Below, in pieces: positions 8,101 through 15,244 of a stretch of 64,000 nucleotides of DNA (position 1 is its first letter; every line of letters starts with the position of its first letter). The notes under the pieces are model-generated. The model saw nothing but the letters and a program-made list of their open reading frames with translations. It made no database searches and had not been told where the DNA came from. The position numbers were made by a program, and so were the translations under genes. This DNA comes from an uncultured Collinsella sp. (GTDB lineage: Bacteria > Actinomycetota > Coriobacteriia > Coriobacteriales > Coriobacteriaceae): NCBI GenBank assembly GCA_900757595.1, contig CAAEOL010000023.1:1-64000 (forward strand), written 5' to 3'.

Positions 8101-8987
8101 AACTCAATCTCCTGGGTTGGCATTTTCGAGAGCTCGTCTTGGAGCTTCGCGATAAAGAGCGCAATAAGGCGATTGAAGGCGTTCTCTTTATCGGAGACGT
8201 TGTTGTGGCGGAGGATTTCCTCGAAGCGGTTGACGATGCTGTCTTCGGCCCTGAAGTCGACAAGGTCCTTCTTGAGAAGGGGAGGAACCATCGGGTGGTA
8301 TGCCGTCGACCTATCGCCAAAGAGGATGTTTCCCTCGACTTGTTGGTTGTACGTTTCCGTCCAAACTTGATGGAGCTGTTCCACTGTATGGGCGTCGCGG
8401 TAGAGCGCAATGTTGTCATCGCGTTTGGCGAGCGCGATGAAGTTCTCGTCATCGCTGCAGTTAATTGAAACCTGGTCTGGCACAATTTCGTTGTTGATGA
8501 AATCGCATGCAAAGAGTACCAACCAGCGAGTCGCGCGCTCTTGTTGCCAATAGGAGAGGAGTTGCCCTCCGTCTGACTGCATGTTCTTGAATTCGTTTTT
8601 GAACTCGGTTCCAGGGGTCTTGCATTCGACGATTGCGAGTGTGTCGCCCCTCTCGTCATTAATGCAGATATCAGCGCGGCCGCTCTTTTGTTCGTGCCCA
8701 AGGGCCCATTCGCGCTCCAGCTCGAGTGATTCGGGGCGATATCCTTTGTCGAGGAGCATGGTTACGCAGGCGAGTACGACGAAGTTCTCGTTATCGGAGA
8801 AGTTACAAGTTGTGTCTTTGTTGACTTTGAACCCCAGGTCTTTCGGGTAGCCGATGCGTTTCTTGGAAAAATCGACCGTGATTTGTGCGCTGGTCTCTTC
8901 CCAGGATTTCTGATAAACGGTGCCGTCGCCCGACGGCTCGTAGCACAGAGCCCTAAGTGCGTCGCGAAGATTGTCCAGCGTAATCAT
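5160..8987 (-). CDS. Single-chain restriction-methylation-specificity enzyme (type IIG-like, HsdR_N-HsdM-HsdS fusion)
   Basis: This 1275-residue enzyme joins three activities. The N-terminal PD-(D/E)xK nuclease has D106 in GRADI and E121-x-K123 in VECKTPG. An N6-adenine methyltransferase follows with motif I DYACGAGHF near residue 461 and NPPY at 559-562. Two HsdS-type target-recognition domains come last (about 900-1068 and 1069-1275), each followed by a coiled-coil-like spacer such as LIDDFNRLTDEINSKRQQ. It should methylate and, when unmethylated, cut DNA at a bipartite target, protecting against phage. The second recognition domain is bounded by VKSRFVE and DKSQF and has an alternative copy downstream of the adjacent recombinase, so target specificity is likely switchable. 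No separate hsdR or hsdM is present. The upstream 630 bp to the IS200 gene is non-coding. Confidence 0.9.
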   Translation of the reverse strand: MITLDNLRDALRALCYEPSGDGTVYQKSWEETSAQITVDFSKKRIGYPKDLGFKVNKDTTCNFSDNENFVVLACVTMLLDKGYRPESLELEREWALGHEQKSGRADICINDERGDTLAIVECKTPGTEFKNEFKNMQSDGGQLLSYWQQERATRWLVLFACDFINNEIVPDQVSINCSDDENFIALAKRDDNIALYRDAHTVEQLHQVWTETYNQQVEGNILFGDRSTAYHPMVPPLLKKDLVDFRAEDSIVNRFEEILRHNNVSDKENAFNRLIALFIAKLQDELSKMPTQEIEFQYRQGRDTYETLQDRLQRLHSDGMRKLMREEVLYVPNNYAENLISNYTGQHRKQLIEELNGTLRKLKFYTNNDFAFKDVHNEELFLQNGKVLVETVQLLQPYRIVGTQDIQFLGDLFEQLLNQGFKQNEGQFFTPVPITRFIWKSLPLDSIVQDEAGAVHYPRVIDYACGAGHFLTEGFEEISDAACQYDPTIEDDLGDADWVRDNLVGIEKDYRLARVSKVSFYMHGAGQGNVVFGDGLENYPDKGIDSRTDRGRFDILVANPPYSVAAFKPHLKLHNNELKVLETISDSGSEIETLFVERAAQLVRPGGYAAIVLPTSILDKSTSSSFMAARDVLLSSFEIVSIARFGSGTFAATGTNVAIMFLRRFDEIPPRNANALDFVDAVFERRKLTGWKDESAFNAYLDTINVDGDTYRAFLAGEANWNEWANTRHFSVYCHLFESSKELKTLRKSKTWKAADKNSRLKAENELFYRHAHKEERKRLRVWGLVCGEQTLIINSPNTTKEIASFLGYKWSNRKGNEGIQPIDGEGVLYSDNESDDTNSLSGIIRAWFSGEQVEPGDLAQYYYYAKTADFIDFDADKFDETLTIPRSFYKPRSFAQGTVVKTLRDITSYVTNSVAQSSITTDTYVTTENMVKDRGGITTYSGELPASAGTAYKKGDTLVSNIRPYLQKIWLADRDGACSKDVLVFRSINTDSLLPEFLHLLLWQKDFFDYDMSTFTGTGRPRGDKDELLKYPIPVPTLSEQRALIDDFNRLTDEINSKRQQIAALKESVKSRFVEMFRTKTHASWPIETIGNYSIEMHYGTSAKAGADGDYVYIRMNNITDDGILDLTDTKRITLKGQALENATVRYGDMLFNRTNSIDKVGKTCVFHQSETMVIAGYIVCVRFADHSSAEYVSGYLNSKEGKRVLRNIAKGSVHQANISAADLAAIPIAIPPLSLQQEFADFAAEADKSQFALEQEVDALSAERDALLDRFLA
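5229..5243 (-). repeat. 15-bp direct repeat at the distal end of the active specificity domain
   Basis: AAATTGCGATTTGTC on the plus strand occurs here and at 3560-3574 in the silent cassette, in the same orientation. It encodes DKSQF. With the 17-bp repeats it bounds both versions of the second recognition domain. Confidence 0.7.
5764..5780 (-). repeat. 17-bp direct repeat, active-cassette copy
   Basis: This copy is identical to the one at 4113-4129 and encodes VKSRFV at the junction between the two specificity halves. The two copies are 1651 bp apart, and the DNA between them holds the active domain and the recombinase gene. Confidence 0.75.
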
Positions 8988-9328
8988 CTAATGTCTCCGT
9001 AGCTGCGAGGTGAAAACACAATTCGCTAATATTATCGCAGAGGGCACCGTAAGAACGTAGTGTGATTGGCGGTGCTGCTGCTTGCCAGGGCATTTGATTG
9101 GATGATGACGCGCACGGGGCGGGATTCGCCAGTCCGCTAAGCCACGCTGGCAACAGTAGCGTACCAGGTGGTTGCTTGCAGAGATCCTCACGCGCGCCGT
9201 GCTTGAACCACTGGAGGTACGTGTTTCTTGTCGCGCGTCCATCGGTGACCGATCCGCCTTTTACTAAACAAGTTTATCGAGCGCGCGAAGCGATTGAGCC
9301 AATGGCGAAGCTCCAACTTATTCGTCAA

Positions 9329-9415
9329 CTCATGGGCAAGCCACCCGAGACTACTCATTTCTCCTACTAGCAATGAAGGTCTGCGACCTGCAGTTTTGCA
9401 AACTGCTTGAAAGCC
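9329..9415 (+). repeat. Diverged repeat, copy B
   Basis: This is the partner of the repeat at 1204-1290. It lies at the end of an open frame whose last residues are QLIRQLMGKPPETTHFSY, so it may be the tail of a vanished protein gene. Confidence 0.45.
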
Positions 9416-9425
9416 ACCCGATGAG

Positions 9426-9465
9426 ATACCCCCGATTTCCACTTGGAATCGGGGGTATTTTTATT
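9426..9465 (+). terminator. Rho-independent terminator
   Basis: A 12-bp stem (ATACCCCCGATT / AATCGGGGGTAT) with a 9-base loop is followed by TTTTATTT. It lies just outside the IS200-type element and would end any transcript from the truncated frame before it. Confidence 0.7.
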
Positions 9466-9621
9466 TACAGGCTTTAGCCTGTGCGGGGCGCGCAGCGCGC
9501 CGCATCAGAAACCACCCGCTATGCGGGTGGGGCCAAACGGCTTTACAAAGCCGCCCCCTCGCCGGACACTTGCGATTGTTCAGGCCGCAAGGAATCCGAG
9601 TCGAGAGGGCGGTGGTGGCGT

Positions 9622-10092
9622 ATGGCCCAGAAGGCCTACGGCCTGTCGCACACGAAGTGGACGTGCAAGTACCACGTCGTGTTCACGCCGAAGTATAGGC
9701 GCAAAGTCATCTACAACCAAATAAGGTCCGACCTTGGGGAGATCTTCAGGAAGCTCTGCCAGTACAAGGGGATAGAGGTCATCGAGGGGCACCTGATGCC
9801 CGACCACGTCCACATGCTGCTGGCGATACCGCCGAAGTACAGCGTGTCCAGCGTGATGGGCTACCTGAAGGGGAAGAGCTCGCTGATGGTATTCGACAGG
9901 CACGCGAACATGAAGTACAAGTTCGGCAACAGGAAGTTCTGGGCCGAGGGCCACTGCGTGTCCACCGTCGGCCTGAACGAGGCCACGATCGCGAAGTACA
10001 TCCGGGAGCAGGAGAAGGCCGACATCGCGCTCGACCGGCTGAGCGCCAAGGAGTACGAGGACCCCTTCGATAGGGGGCCGGGGCGTAAATAG
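9622..10092 (+). CDS. tnpA: IS200-type transposase TnpA (Y1 HUH)
   Basis: At 156 residues it is the usual IS200 TnpA size. It shows the HUH metal motif in LMPDHVHMLLAIPP, the N-terminal KYHVVFTPKYRR strand that packs against it, and a C-terminal helix with the nucleophile tyrosine in KYIREQEKA. It acts as a dimer that cuts and joins single-stranded DNA at the subterminal hairpins. I chose ATG 9622 (MAQKAYGLSHTKW) over a longer upstream frame because it matches family length and the earlier codons fall in the element's left-end structure. Confidence 0.9.
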   Translation: MAQKAYGLSHTKWTCKYHVVFTPKYRRKVIYNQIRSDLGEIFRKLCQYKGIEVIEGHLMPDHVHMLLAIPPKYSVSSVMGYLKGKSSLMVFDRHANMKYKFGNRKFWAEGHCVSTVGLNEATIAKYIREQEKADIALDRLSAKEYEDPFDRGPGRK

Positions 10093-10200
10093 CGCCGGTT
10101 TGACCGGCCCGTCACGGGTCAACCTGCAGTGCGGCCCGAACCCCGTGAGGGCCGGCGCCTTTAGACGCGTGCCGGAAATCCAAGGGTTATACCCTAAGAG
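10093..10200 (+). ncRNA. Possible structured RNA at the IS200 right end
   Basis: Between the transposase stop and the right hairpin is a GC-rich run with several small stems, for example GCCGGtttgaCCGGC near 10094-10106, CCGTCACGGG around 10110-10118, and CCGTGAGGGCCGGCG near 10142-10156. In related IS605 elements the same position holds the guide-scaffold (omega) RNA used by TnpB. Here tnpB is absent, so this is either a remnant or another element RNA. It is based on position and pairing only. Confidence 0.3.
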
Positions 10201-10296
10201 CAAACCACCCCTTTTAGGGGTGGTTTTGATGGGGGCACGAATGGTTCGCTCCGACCTGCAAAATCTGTGCTCACGGTGCGAATGACGCCCCTAACC

Positions 10297-10325
10297 TTAA
10301 ACTTTAGCTTGAACTTAGCTATAAT
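10297..10325 (+). promoter_or_regulatory. Promoter of the solute-binding lipoprotein gene
   Basis: TTAAAC at 10297-10302 and TATAAT at 10320-10325 are separated by 17 bases, a near-consensus housekeeping promoter. Transcription would start near 10332, about 325 bases before the chosen start codon. Confidence 0.65.
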
Positions 10326-10331
10326 GCGCTA

Positions 10332-10656
10332 CGTTCCTGCCAGGCTGTGGTTGCGGACGGACGAAATGTCCATCCTAGTCCAAGACAGACGCGGTCAAAG
10401 GGATCCACGTAAGCGACCGCGTGCGCGCGGCGCGATCATGGCGCGTCCTAGATGTAAGCCGCACCGTCCGTTCTACTTTCTTTGGGGCAATACCGCCTCG
10501 CGGGCGAGCGGGCCAGTCGTGAGGGTGGCTACGGCTTCCCGAGCAAACACCCCGGTGCGCAAGTGTGGGGTCAAATACCAGGTCAGCTGGTGGGAACAAC
10601 CCGTTATTCCGCGCAGCGCACGGATTGTATACGACACAGAAGGCAGGGTAGTGGAC
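10332..10656 (+). other. Long untranslated leader with several possible stems
   Basis: The roughly 325-base leader has local pairings: GGACgaaaTGTCC at about 10364-10377, a CG-rich stem around 10420-10448, and ACCAGgtcagCTGGT near 10577-10591. I cannot match it to a known riboswitch or stable RNA. The frame of the downstream gene happens to stay open across it, but the signal peptide and lipobox place the real start at 10657. Confidence 0.35.
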
Positions 10657-11682
10657 ATGGTGAGGGGCAGCTTGATGCACGCGGCTCGGTTAGGTGCTGG
10701 GACCGCGGCGGTCATTGCCGTATTGGGCTTGAGCGGATGCGCGTTCAATCCATTGTCCACGTTCACGACACCCACGATTGACCAGATCGAGCGCGAGACC
10801 GTCACGCCGGCGGTGTCGGATGATGCCCTGGTCACTCCCGGTACCCTGACGGTTGCCCTCGATACCTCCGATGCTCCGCAGGCCATGCAGGGCGCCGATG
10901 GTAACCTCACGGGCTACGCGGTCGACGCTGCCCGCGCCCTTGCAAGCCGTATGGGCCTTAAGGTTGCCTTCGTCGATGCGTCTTCTGCCGATTCCGCGCT
11001 TGGCGACAAAAAGGCCGACATCTTCATTGGCGACATCAATTCCACGGATGGTGACATCAGCACGCTTGGTGCTTGCCTGTACGACGCTGCGGCAGTGTTC
11101 GGAAAGACGAGCGACGGCGAGTCTCTGAGCGTTTCCACCGAAACGCTTAACACCGCTACCCTGGGCGTTCAGACCTCCTCGGCCTCGCAGGAAGCGCTTG
11201 CTAAGCAGAGCATCACCGCCAACCAAAAGACCTACTCCAACATCAACGAGTGCTTTGAGGCGCTCGAGTCCGGCGAGGTCGACTATGTGATCTGCGACTC
11301 CACAGCCGGCGGCTATCTTGCACGCCTGATGAGCGAGGTCTCCTATGTCGGTGCGCTCGAGGCGCCCTCGACGCTTGGTGTTGCGGGCCTCTCGTCCAAT
11401 GACGAACTGTGCCGTGCCGTGAGTGATGCCCTCGACGACATCACGGTCGACGGCACGCTCGAGGCGGTTCACTGCGTCTGGTACGGCCAGATTCCCTACG
11501 ACCTCACCACTAAGACGGTTTCGGGCGCTAACGTGCAGCCGGGCGACTCTGAGTCCAGTGAGACCACGTCCTCCGGCAGCGAGTCCTCCGATTCCAACAA
11601 TGAGACCGCATCCTCCGAGGACAAATCGTCCAGCCAGGAAGGCACCATCACCGACGACGACATTAACAAACTCAATAGCTAG
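10657..11682 (+). CDS. Extracellular solute-binding lipoprotein (SBP_bac_3, amino-acid type)
   Basis: This 341-residue exported lipoprotein has a basic start (MVRGSLMHAARLGAG), a hydrophobic stretch and the lipobox LSGC, so Cys becomes the lipidated residue. The mature part has the two-lobed family 3 binding-protein pattern: LTVALDTSDAPQAM, YAVDAARALASRMGLKV, a second lobe with a cleft segment ADIFIGDIN, and later YVICDSTAG. The last 50 residues are a Ser/Glu/Asp-rich tail. Such proteins deliver amino acids or similar ligands to ABC importers, but no permease or ATPase lies next to it. The ATG at 10657 is preferred; GTG 10651 in frame is possible. Confidence 0.75.
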   Translation: MVRGSLMHAARLGAGTAAVIAVLGLSGCAFNPLSTFTTPTIDQIERETVTPAVSDDALVTPGTLTVALDTSDAPQAMQGADGNLTGYAVDAARALASRMGLKVAFVDASSADSALGDKKADIFIGDINSTDGDISTLGACLYDAAAVFGKTSDGESLSVSTETLNTATLGVQTSSASQEALAKQSITANQKTYSNINECFEALESGEVDYVICDSTAGGYLARLMSEVSYVGALEAPSTLGVAGLSSNDELCRAVSDALDDITVDGTLEAVHCVWYGQIPYDLTTKTVSGANVQPGDSESSETTSSGSESSDSNNETASSEDKSSSQEGTITDDDINKLNS

Positions 11683-11748
11683 TTATTGCTAGGGGTGGTG
11701 TCTCCTATACGTTGGAAAGGACGCCTCTTCACGGTTTCAACACGCACT

Positions 11749-11783
11749 GCCGGGTTTCCCCAATAGGGGAGCCCGGCTTTTTT
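11749..11783 (+). terminator. Rho-independent terminator of the lipoprotein gene
   Basis: GCCGGGtTTCCCC pairs with GGGGAgCCCGGC around AATA and is followed by TTTTTT. It ends the lipoprotein transcript about 65 bases past its stop. The rest of 11683-11999 shows nothing else certain before the hibernation factor. Confidence 0.85.
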
Positions 11784-11999
11784 ATCCCTATAAAACCAGC
11801 AGGTCAAAGCCAATTTTCGGGACCAAATACAAAGTCGCTAGCTCCCTCCTATAGCGCACTTTGCCACAGAAAAGTGCGAGACTTCGGTATGCGGTATCAA
11901 GCAATCGTTATTCGGGTCTTTGGGAATTCGGGTGATTAAATGCACGGCAATGGGTACATAGCCAGTACAGTAAGTCCCCGAGGCAGATTGGAGCCACGT

Positions 12000-12584
12000 A
12001 TGGATATCAAGGTTTCTGGACGCAAGACGACGGTAACCGATGCTCTGCGTGCGCATGTGGATGAGAAGATCGGCGAGGCGCTCAAGGTTTTCGATATCGA
12101 GCCCATGACGGTTGACGTTGTGCTTCGTTATGAGAAGAACCCCTCGAACCCCAACCCGGCAATCGTCGAGGTCACGGTTCGTGCCCGCGGCTCTGTGATT
12201 CGCGTTGCCGAGCACGGCGCAGATATGTATGCCGCCATCGATCTCTCTGCCGATAAGGTCACCCGCCAGCTGCGCAAGTTCAAGACCAAGGTCGTGGACA
12301 ACCGCCAGGGCGGTGCCAGCGCCGCGGATGTCGCGCCGGTCGAGCGCGTCGAGGATCTGGCCGACCTGCTGCTGCCCGAGGAAGAGGACGACCTGCTCGT
12401 CCGCGAGAAGGTCATCGACGTCACCCCGATGACTGAGGAGCAGGCGCTGGTGCAGACCGATCTGCTGGGCCACGACTTCTACGTGTTCGAGAACGCGACG
12501 ACCGGTCTCATCAATGTGGTGTATCACCGTAAGAATGGTGGATATGGCATCATCAAGCCCCGCATCGAAACACTTGACGAGTAA
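12000..12584 (+). CDS. hpf: Ribosome hibernation-promoting factor, long form
   Basis: This 194-residue protein is typical of long HPF. An N-terminal S30AE/YfiA-like domain (residues 1-95, starting MDIKVSGRKTTVTDALRAHV) binds the decoding centre of the 30S subunit. An acidic linker with a run of Glu/Asp follows. The C-terminal domain (about 135-194, with the typical YVFENATTGLINVVYHRKNGGYG) pairs two 30S subunits into inactive 100S dimers under starvation. The start ATG at 12000 has GGAG six bases upstream; an upstream in-frame ATG at 11940 lacks such a site. A terminator follows directly, so it is a single-gene unit. Confidence 0.93.
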   Translation: MDIKVSGRKTTVTDALRAHVDEKIGEALKVFDIEPMTVDVVLRYEKNPSNPNPAIVEVTVRARGSVIRVAEHGADMYAAIDLSADKVTRQLRKFKTKVVDNRQGGASAADVAPVERVEDLADLLLPEEEDDLLVREKVIDVTPMTEEQALVQTDLLGHDFYVFENATTGLINVVYHRKNGGYGIIKPRIETLDE

Positions 12585-12613
12585 AATACGTTAACTTGCA
12601 TGAGTTAACGGTT

Positions 12614-12645
12614 GGCGGCCATCCCATGCGGGTGGCCGCCTTTTT
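12614..12645 (+). terminator. Rho-independent terminator after hpf
   Basis: GGCGGCCAtCCC pairs with GGGtGGCCGCC and is followed by TTTTT, 30 bases past the hpf stop. Confidence 0.85.
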
Positions 12646-12663
12646 ACGTAAGGAGTCGCTTTG

Positions 12664-13617
12664 ATGGACAAGGTCGCATCCGCCGGTCATTCGGACCGTT
12701 GCCGCATCGTCGTCGATACCTGCTGCGACTTTAGTCCCGAGGTCGCCGCGAACCTCGATGTCGATATCCTGGGTTTCCCCTTCATTATCGATGGCGAAGA
12801 GCGCACGGACGACATCTGGTCGAGCATCACACCCAAGGAGTTCTACGACCGCATGCGCGCCGGTGCCCGCGTGTCCACCTCGGCTGTGTCGCTCGGTCGC
12901 TATATCGAGTTCTTTACCGAGTGCGCCAAAGAGGGCACGCCCACGGTCTACCTGTGCTTTACCTCGGCGCTGTCGTCGAGCTACAACTCCGCGTGCCAGG
13001 CGGCGGACGCCGTGCGTGCCGAGTATCCCGATTTTGAGCTCTACGTGGTCGACAACGCTCTACCCTGTGCGACCGGCGCGCTCCTGGCACTCGAGGCCGT
13101 GCGTCAGCGTTCGGCGGGGCTGACCGCCAAGCAACTGGTCGATTGGGCAAACGAGGCAAAGACCTACGTCCACGGCTACTTTACGCTCGAGAGCTTCGAC
13201 GCACTGGCTGCCGGCGGCCGCATTCCGCCCGCGGCGGCGCAGCTCACGGCAAAACTCGATGTTAAGCCCGAGCTCTCCTACGACCTTGCCGGCTCGCTGT
13301 CGCTGATCGGCGTCAACCGCGGCCGCAAGAAGGCGCTCAAGTCCATCCTCAAGTCGTTCCGCGAGAACTACGTGCCCGACCGCACCATGCCCATCGCCAT
13401 CATGACGGCCGATACCGAGAAGGACGGTGACTGGCTCGAGGCTGCCATCCGCAAAGAGGAAGGCTGCGCCGACGTCACCATCATCCGCAGCTCTGTGGGC
13501 CCCACCATCGGCTCGCACGTGGGCCCCGGCATGGTGGCCTGCGCGTTTTGGGGTAAGAACCGCGCCGACAAGGCATCGCTTTCCGACCGCATCGCCCGCC
13601 GCGTGCGCGGTCAGTAG
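12664..13617 (+). CDS. DegV family fatty-acid-binding protein
   Basis: This 317-residue DegV protein carries the family opening IVVDTCCDFSPEVAANLDVD. The serine-rich binding site STSAVSLGRY is near residues 63-72, followed by TSALSSSYNSACQAA and the C-terminal block SVGPTIGSHVGPGMVACAFWG. DegV/FakB proteins hold a fatty acid in a deep pocket and present it to the kinase FakA for phosphorylation. No fakA is nearby, so the partner would be elsewhere. Start ATG 12664 lies 8 bases after AAGGAG; a TTG three bases earlier is less likely. Confidence 0.9.
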   Translation: MDKVASAGHSDRCRIVVDTCCDFSPEVAANLDVDILGFPFIIDGEERTDDIWSSITPKEFYDRMRAGARVSTSAVSLGRYIEFFTECAKEGTPTVYLCFTSALSSSYNSACQAADAVRAEYPDFELYVVDNALPCATGALLALEAVRQRSAGLTAKQLVDWANEAKTYVHGYFTLESFDALAAGGRIPPAAAQLTAKLDVKPELSYDLAGSLSLIGVNRGRKKALKSILKSFRENYVPDRTMPIAIMTADTEKDGDWLEAAIRKEEGCADVTIIRSSVGPTIGSHVGPGMVACAFWGKNRADKASLSDRIARRVRGQ

Positions 13618-13715
13618 GCAAGCGCTGCGTCCGTAATCGATCTCAACTCACAGCCCAAACGCTGGCGCTGAGTATTCAACCTGGTAATAACACCCAACCC
13701 AAAAGGAAAGGTTTC

Positions 13716-14795
13716 ATGGCAAACAAGCTCTCCGTCGCATTTATCGGCACCGGAATCATGGGTGCCCCCATCGCCGGTCACATCCTGGATGCCGGCTATC
13801 CCGTCACGGTCAACAACCGTACCAAGTCCAAGGCCGCAGCGCTTATCGAGCGCGGCGCCGCTTGGGCCGATACGCCGGCCGATGCCGCGGCGAACGCCGA
13901 TGTCGTCTTTACCATGGTGGGCTATCCCTCCGAGGTCGAGGAGCTCTACCTGGCGGGCGACGGCCTGCTGGCCTGCACCAAGCCCGGCGCGGTGCTGATC
14001 GATCTCACCACGAGCTCGCCCGAGCTCGCCCGTGACATTGCCGAGGCCGCCCAGGTTTCTGGTCGCATGGCGTTTGACTGCCCCGTCACCGGCGGCGAGT
14101 CGGGAGCTATCGCCGGCACGCTCACGGCTATCGTGGGCGCTACCGAAAACGACATCGCCCCGGTCCGCGATATCCTTTCCACCTTTGCGGCAACCATCTG
14201 CTGCTTCGACGGCGCCGGCAAGGGCCAGGCTGCCAAGCTCGCCAACCAGGTGTCGCTGGGCGCCTGCATGGTCGGCATGGCAGACGCCATGGCATTTGCC
14301 GAGCTGAGCGGCCTTGATCTGGAGAAGACCCGCGAGATGATCCTGGGCGGTACCGGCAAGTCCGGCGCTATGGAGAGCCTGGCGCCCAAGGCGCTCGACG
14401 GCGACTACAAGCCCGGCTTTATGGTCGAGCACTTCATTAAGGACCTGCGCCTAGCGCTCGCTTACGCCGACGATCGTGAGCTCGCTCTGCCCGGTGCCGA
14501 CGTGGCCTTTACGCTCTACGACATGCTCGACGCCATCGGTGGCGCCAAGCTGGGCACCCAGGCCATCACGGTCCTCTACAAGGAGGAGGCCGACGCCATC
14601 GCCGCCGGTCTGGACTGGTCACAGTATCGTCCCGAGGAGCATGGCGCTCACGAGGACGGCTGCGGTTGCGGCGAGCACGGCGACGATCACGAGTGCGGTT
14701 GTGGACACCACCATGGCGAGGACCACGAGTGCTGCGGCGGCCACGGCCATGACGACGGCCACGAGTGCTGCTGCGGCCACCATCACGGGGAGTAG
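13716..14795 (+). CDS. NAD(P)-dependent beta-hydroxyacid dehydrogenase with His/Cys-rich tail
   Basis: Residues 1-300 form a 3-hydroxyisobutyrate / tartronate-semialdehyde reductase-type enzyme. It has the Rossmann start VAFIGTGIMGAPIAGHILDA, the substrate motif DCPVTGGESGA, and the catalytic-lysine helix GKGQAAKLANQVS. It should oxidise a 3-hydroxyacid or reduce the semialdehyde using NAD(P). The family normally ends near residue 295. Here about 50 more residues follow, made almost only of Gly, His, Cys, Asp and Glu (14 His and 9 Cys in the last 53), ending CCCGHHHGE. Such a tail is a likely metal-binding module, as on SlyD or nickel chaperones. ATG 13716 follows AAAGGAAAGG. Confidence 0.88.
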   Translation: MANKLSVAFIGTGIMGAPIAGHILDAGYPVTVNNRTKSKAAALIERGAAWADTPADAAANADVVFTMVGYPSEVEELYLAGDGLLACTKPGAVLIDLTTSSPELARDIAEAAQVSGRMAFDCPVTGGESGAIAGTLTAIVGATENDIAPVRDILSTFAATICCFDGAGKGQAAKLANQVSLGACMVGMADAMAFAELSGLDLEKTREMILGGTGKSGAMESLAPKALDGDYKPGFMVEHFIKDLRLALAYADDRELALPGADVAFTLYDMLDAIGGAKLGTQAITVLYKEEADAIAAGLDWSQYRPEEHGAHEDGCGCGEHGDDHECGCGHHHGEDHECCGGHGHDDGHECCCGHHHGE

Positions 14796-14800
14796 CGCCC

Positions 14801-15229
14801 ATGAGCTGGACGTTCGTGGTGCTTGCGCTGGTGCTCTTTCTCTTTGCGATCTACATCGGCTTTTTGTGCGGCCAGTGGGCGTGCGAAAAGCGCGTGATCA
14901 CCAAGCGCGACTACTGGATTGCCAACTTTGCAGGAGCGGCGGCAGTCGTCCTACTGACCTGGGTGTTTTCGCTGTTCCCGCTGGTGCAGTTTGCGCCGAT
15001 CGGCTGGCTCGGCGGCTTTATCGCCGGTCTTAAGATGAGCTTTGGCGAGTCCGTTGGCCCGTGGCGCAAGCACGACGAGGTCTTTAATGTCAACAAGGCC
15101 CATCGCGCCGCCGCCGACGCGGGCGACGCCGAGGAGCGCCGTCGCGCGCGTCGCAATGGCGCGGCAGACCGACAGCTCATCTCGGTCACCGATGACAGCA
15201 AGGGTGCTGGCAAGCACGCTAAGAAATAG
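14801..15229 (+). CDS. Small membrane protein of unknown function
   Basis: At 142 residues, it has two or three hydrophobic segments in the first 80 residues (VVLALVLFLFAIYIGFLCG, then AGAAAVVLLTWVFSLFPL, and GWLGGFIAGLKM). A charged C-terminal half rich in Arg/Ala and Lys (RRRARRNGA) is presumably cytoplasmic. I do not recognise a family. ATG 14801 is five bases after the preceding gene's stop, with GGGGAG eight bases ahead, so it is translated from the same message as its neighbours. Confidence 0.75.
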   Translation: MSWTFVVLALVLFLFAIYIGFLCGQWACEKRVITKRDYWIANFAGAAAVVLLTWVFSLFPLVQFAPIGWLGGFIAGLKMSFGESVGPWRKHDEVFNVNKAHRAAADAGDAEERRRARRNGAADRQLISVTDDSKGAGKHAKK

Positions 15230-15244
15230 TAAGAAGAGGTAACT

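Larger units (their letters stand above)
8988..9621. other. Intergenic region upstream of the restriction gene
   Basis: The restriction gene promoter must lie in 8990-9060 (A+T-richer, reading leftward), though no clear -35/-10 pair was found. Further right are copy B of the diverged repeat (9329-9415), a terminator (9426-9465) and the left end of the IS200-type element from about 9475. Confidence 0.5.
9475..10230 (+). mobile_element. IS200/IS605-family insertion sequence (tnpA only)
   Basis: The element has one HUH transposase gene and subterminal hairpins at each end, as IS200-type elements require. The left hairpin at 9512-9530 is CCACCCGC-TAT-GCGGGTGG. The right hairpin at 10202-10226 is AAACCACCCC-TTTTA-GGGGTGGTTT. 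The exact ends are estimated. There is no tnpB. A GC-rich structured stretch of about 110 bp separates tnpA from the right hairpin. Confidence 0.8.

Noticed and set aside
9475..10230. Autonomous IS605 with TnpB
   Set aside because: No tnpB-like frame follows or precedes tnpA; the element is IS200-type.
10267..10656. N-terminal extension of the lipoprotein frame
   Set aside because: The promoter, the signal peptide and lipobox all place the start at 10657; the upstream open frame is chance in G+C-rich sequence.
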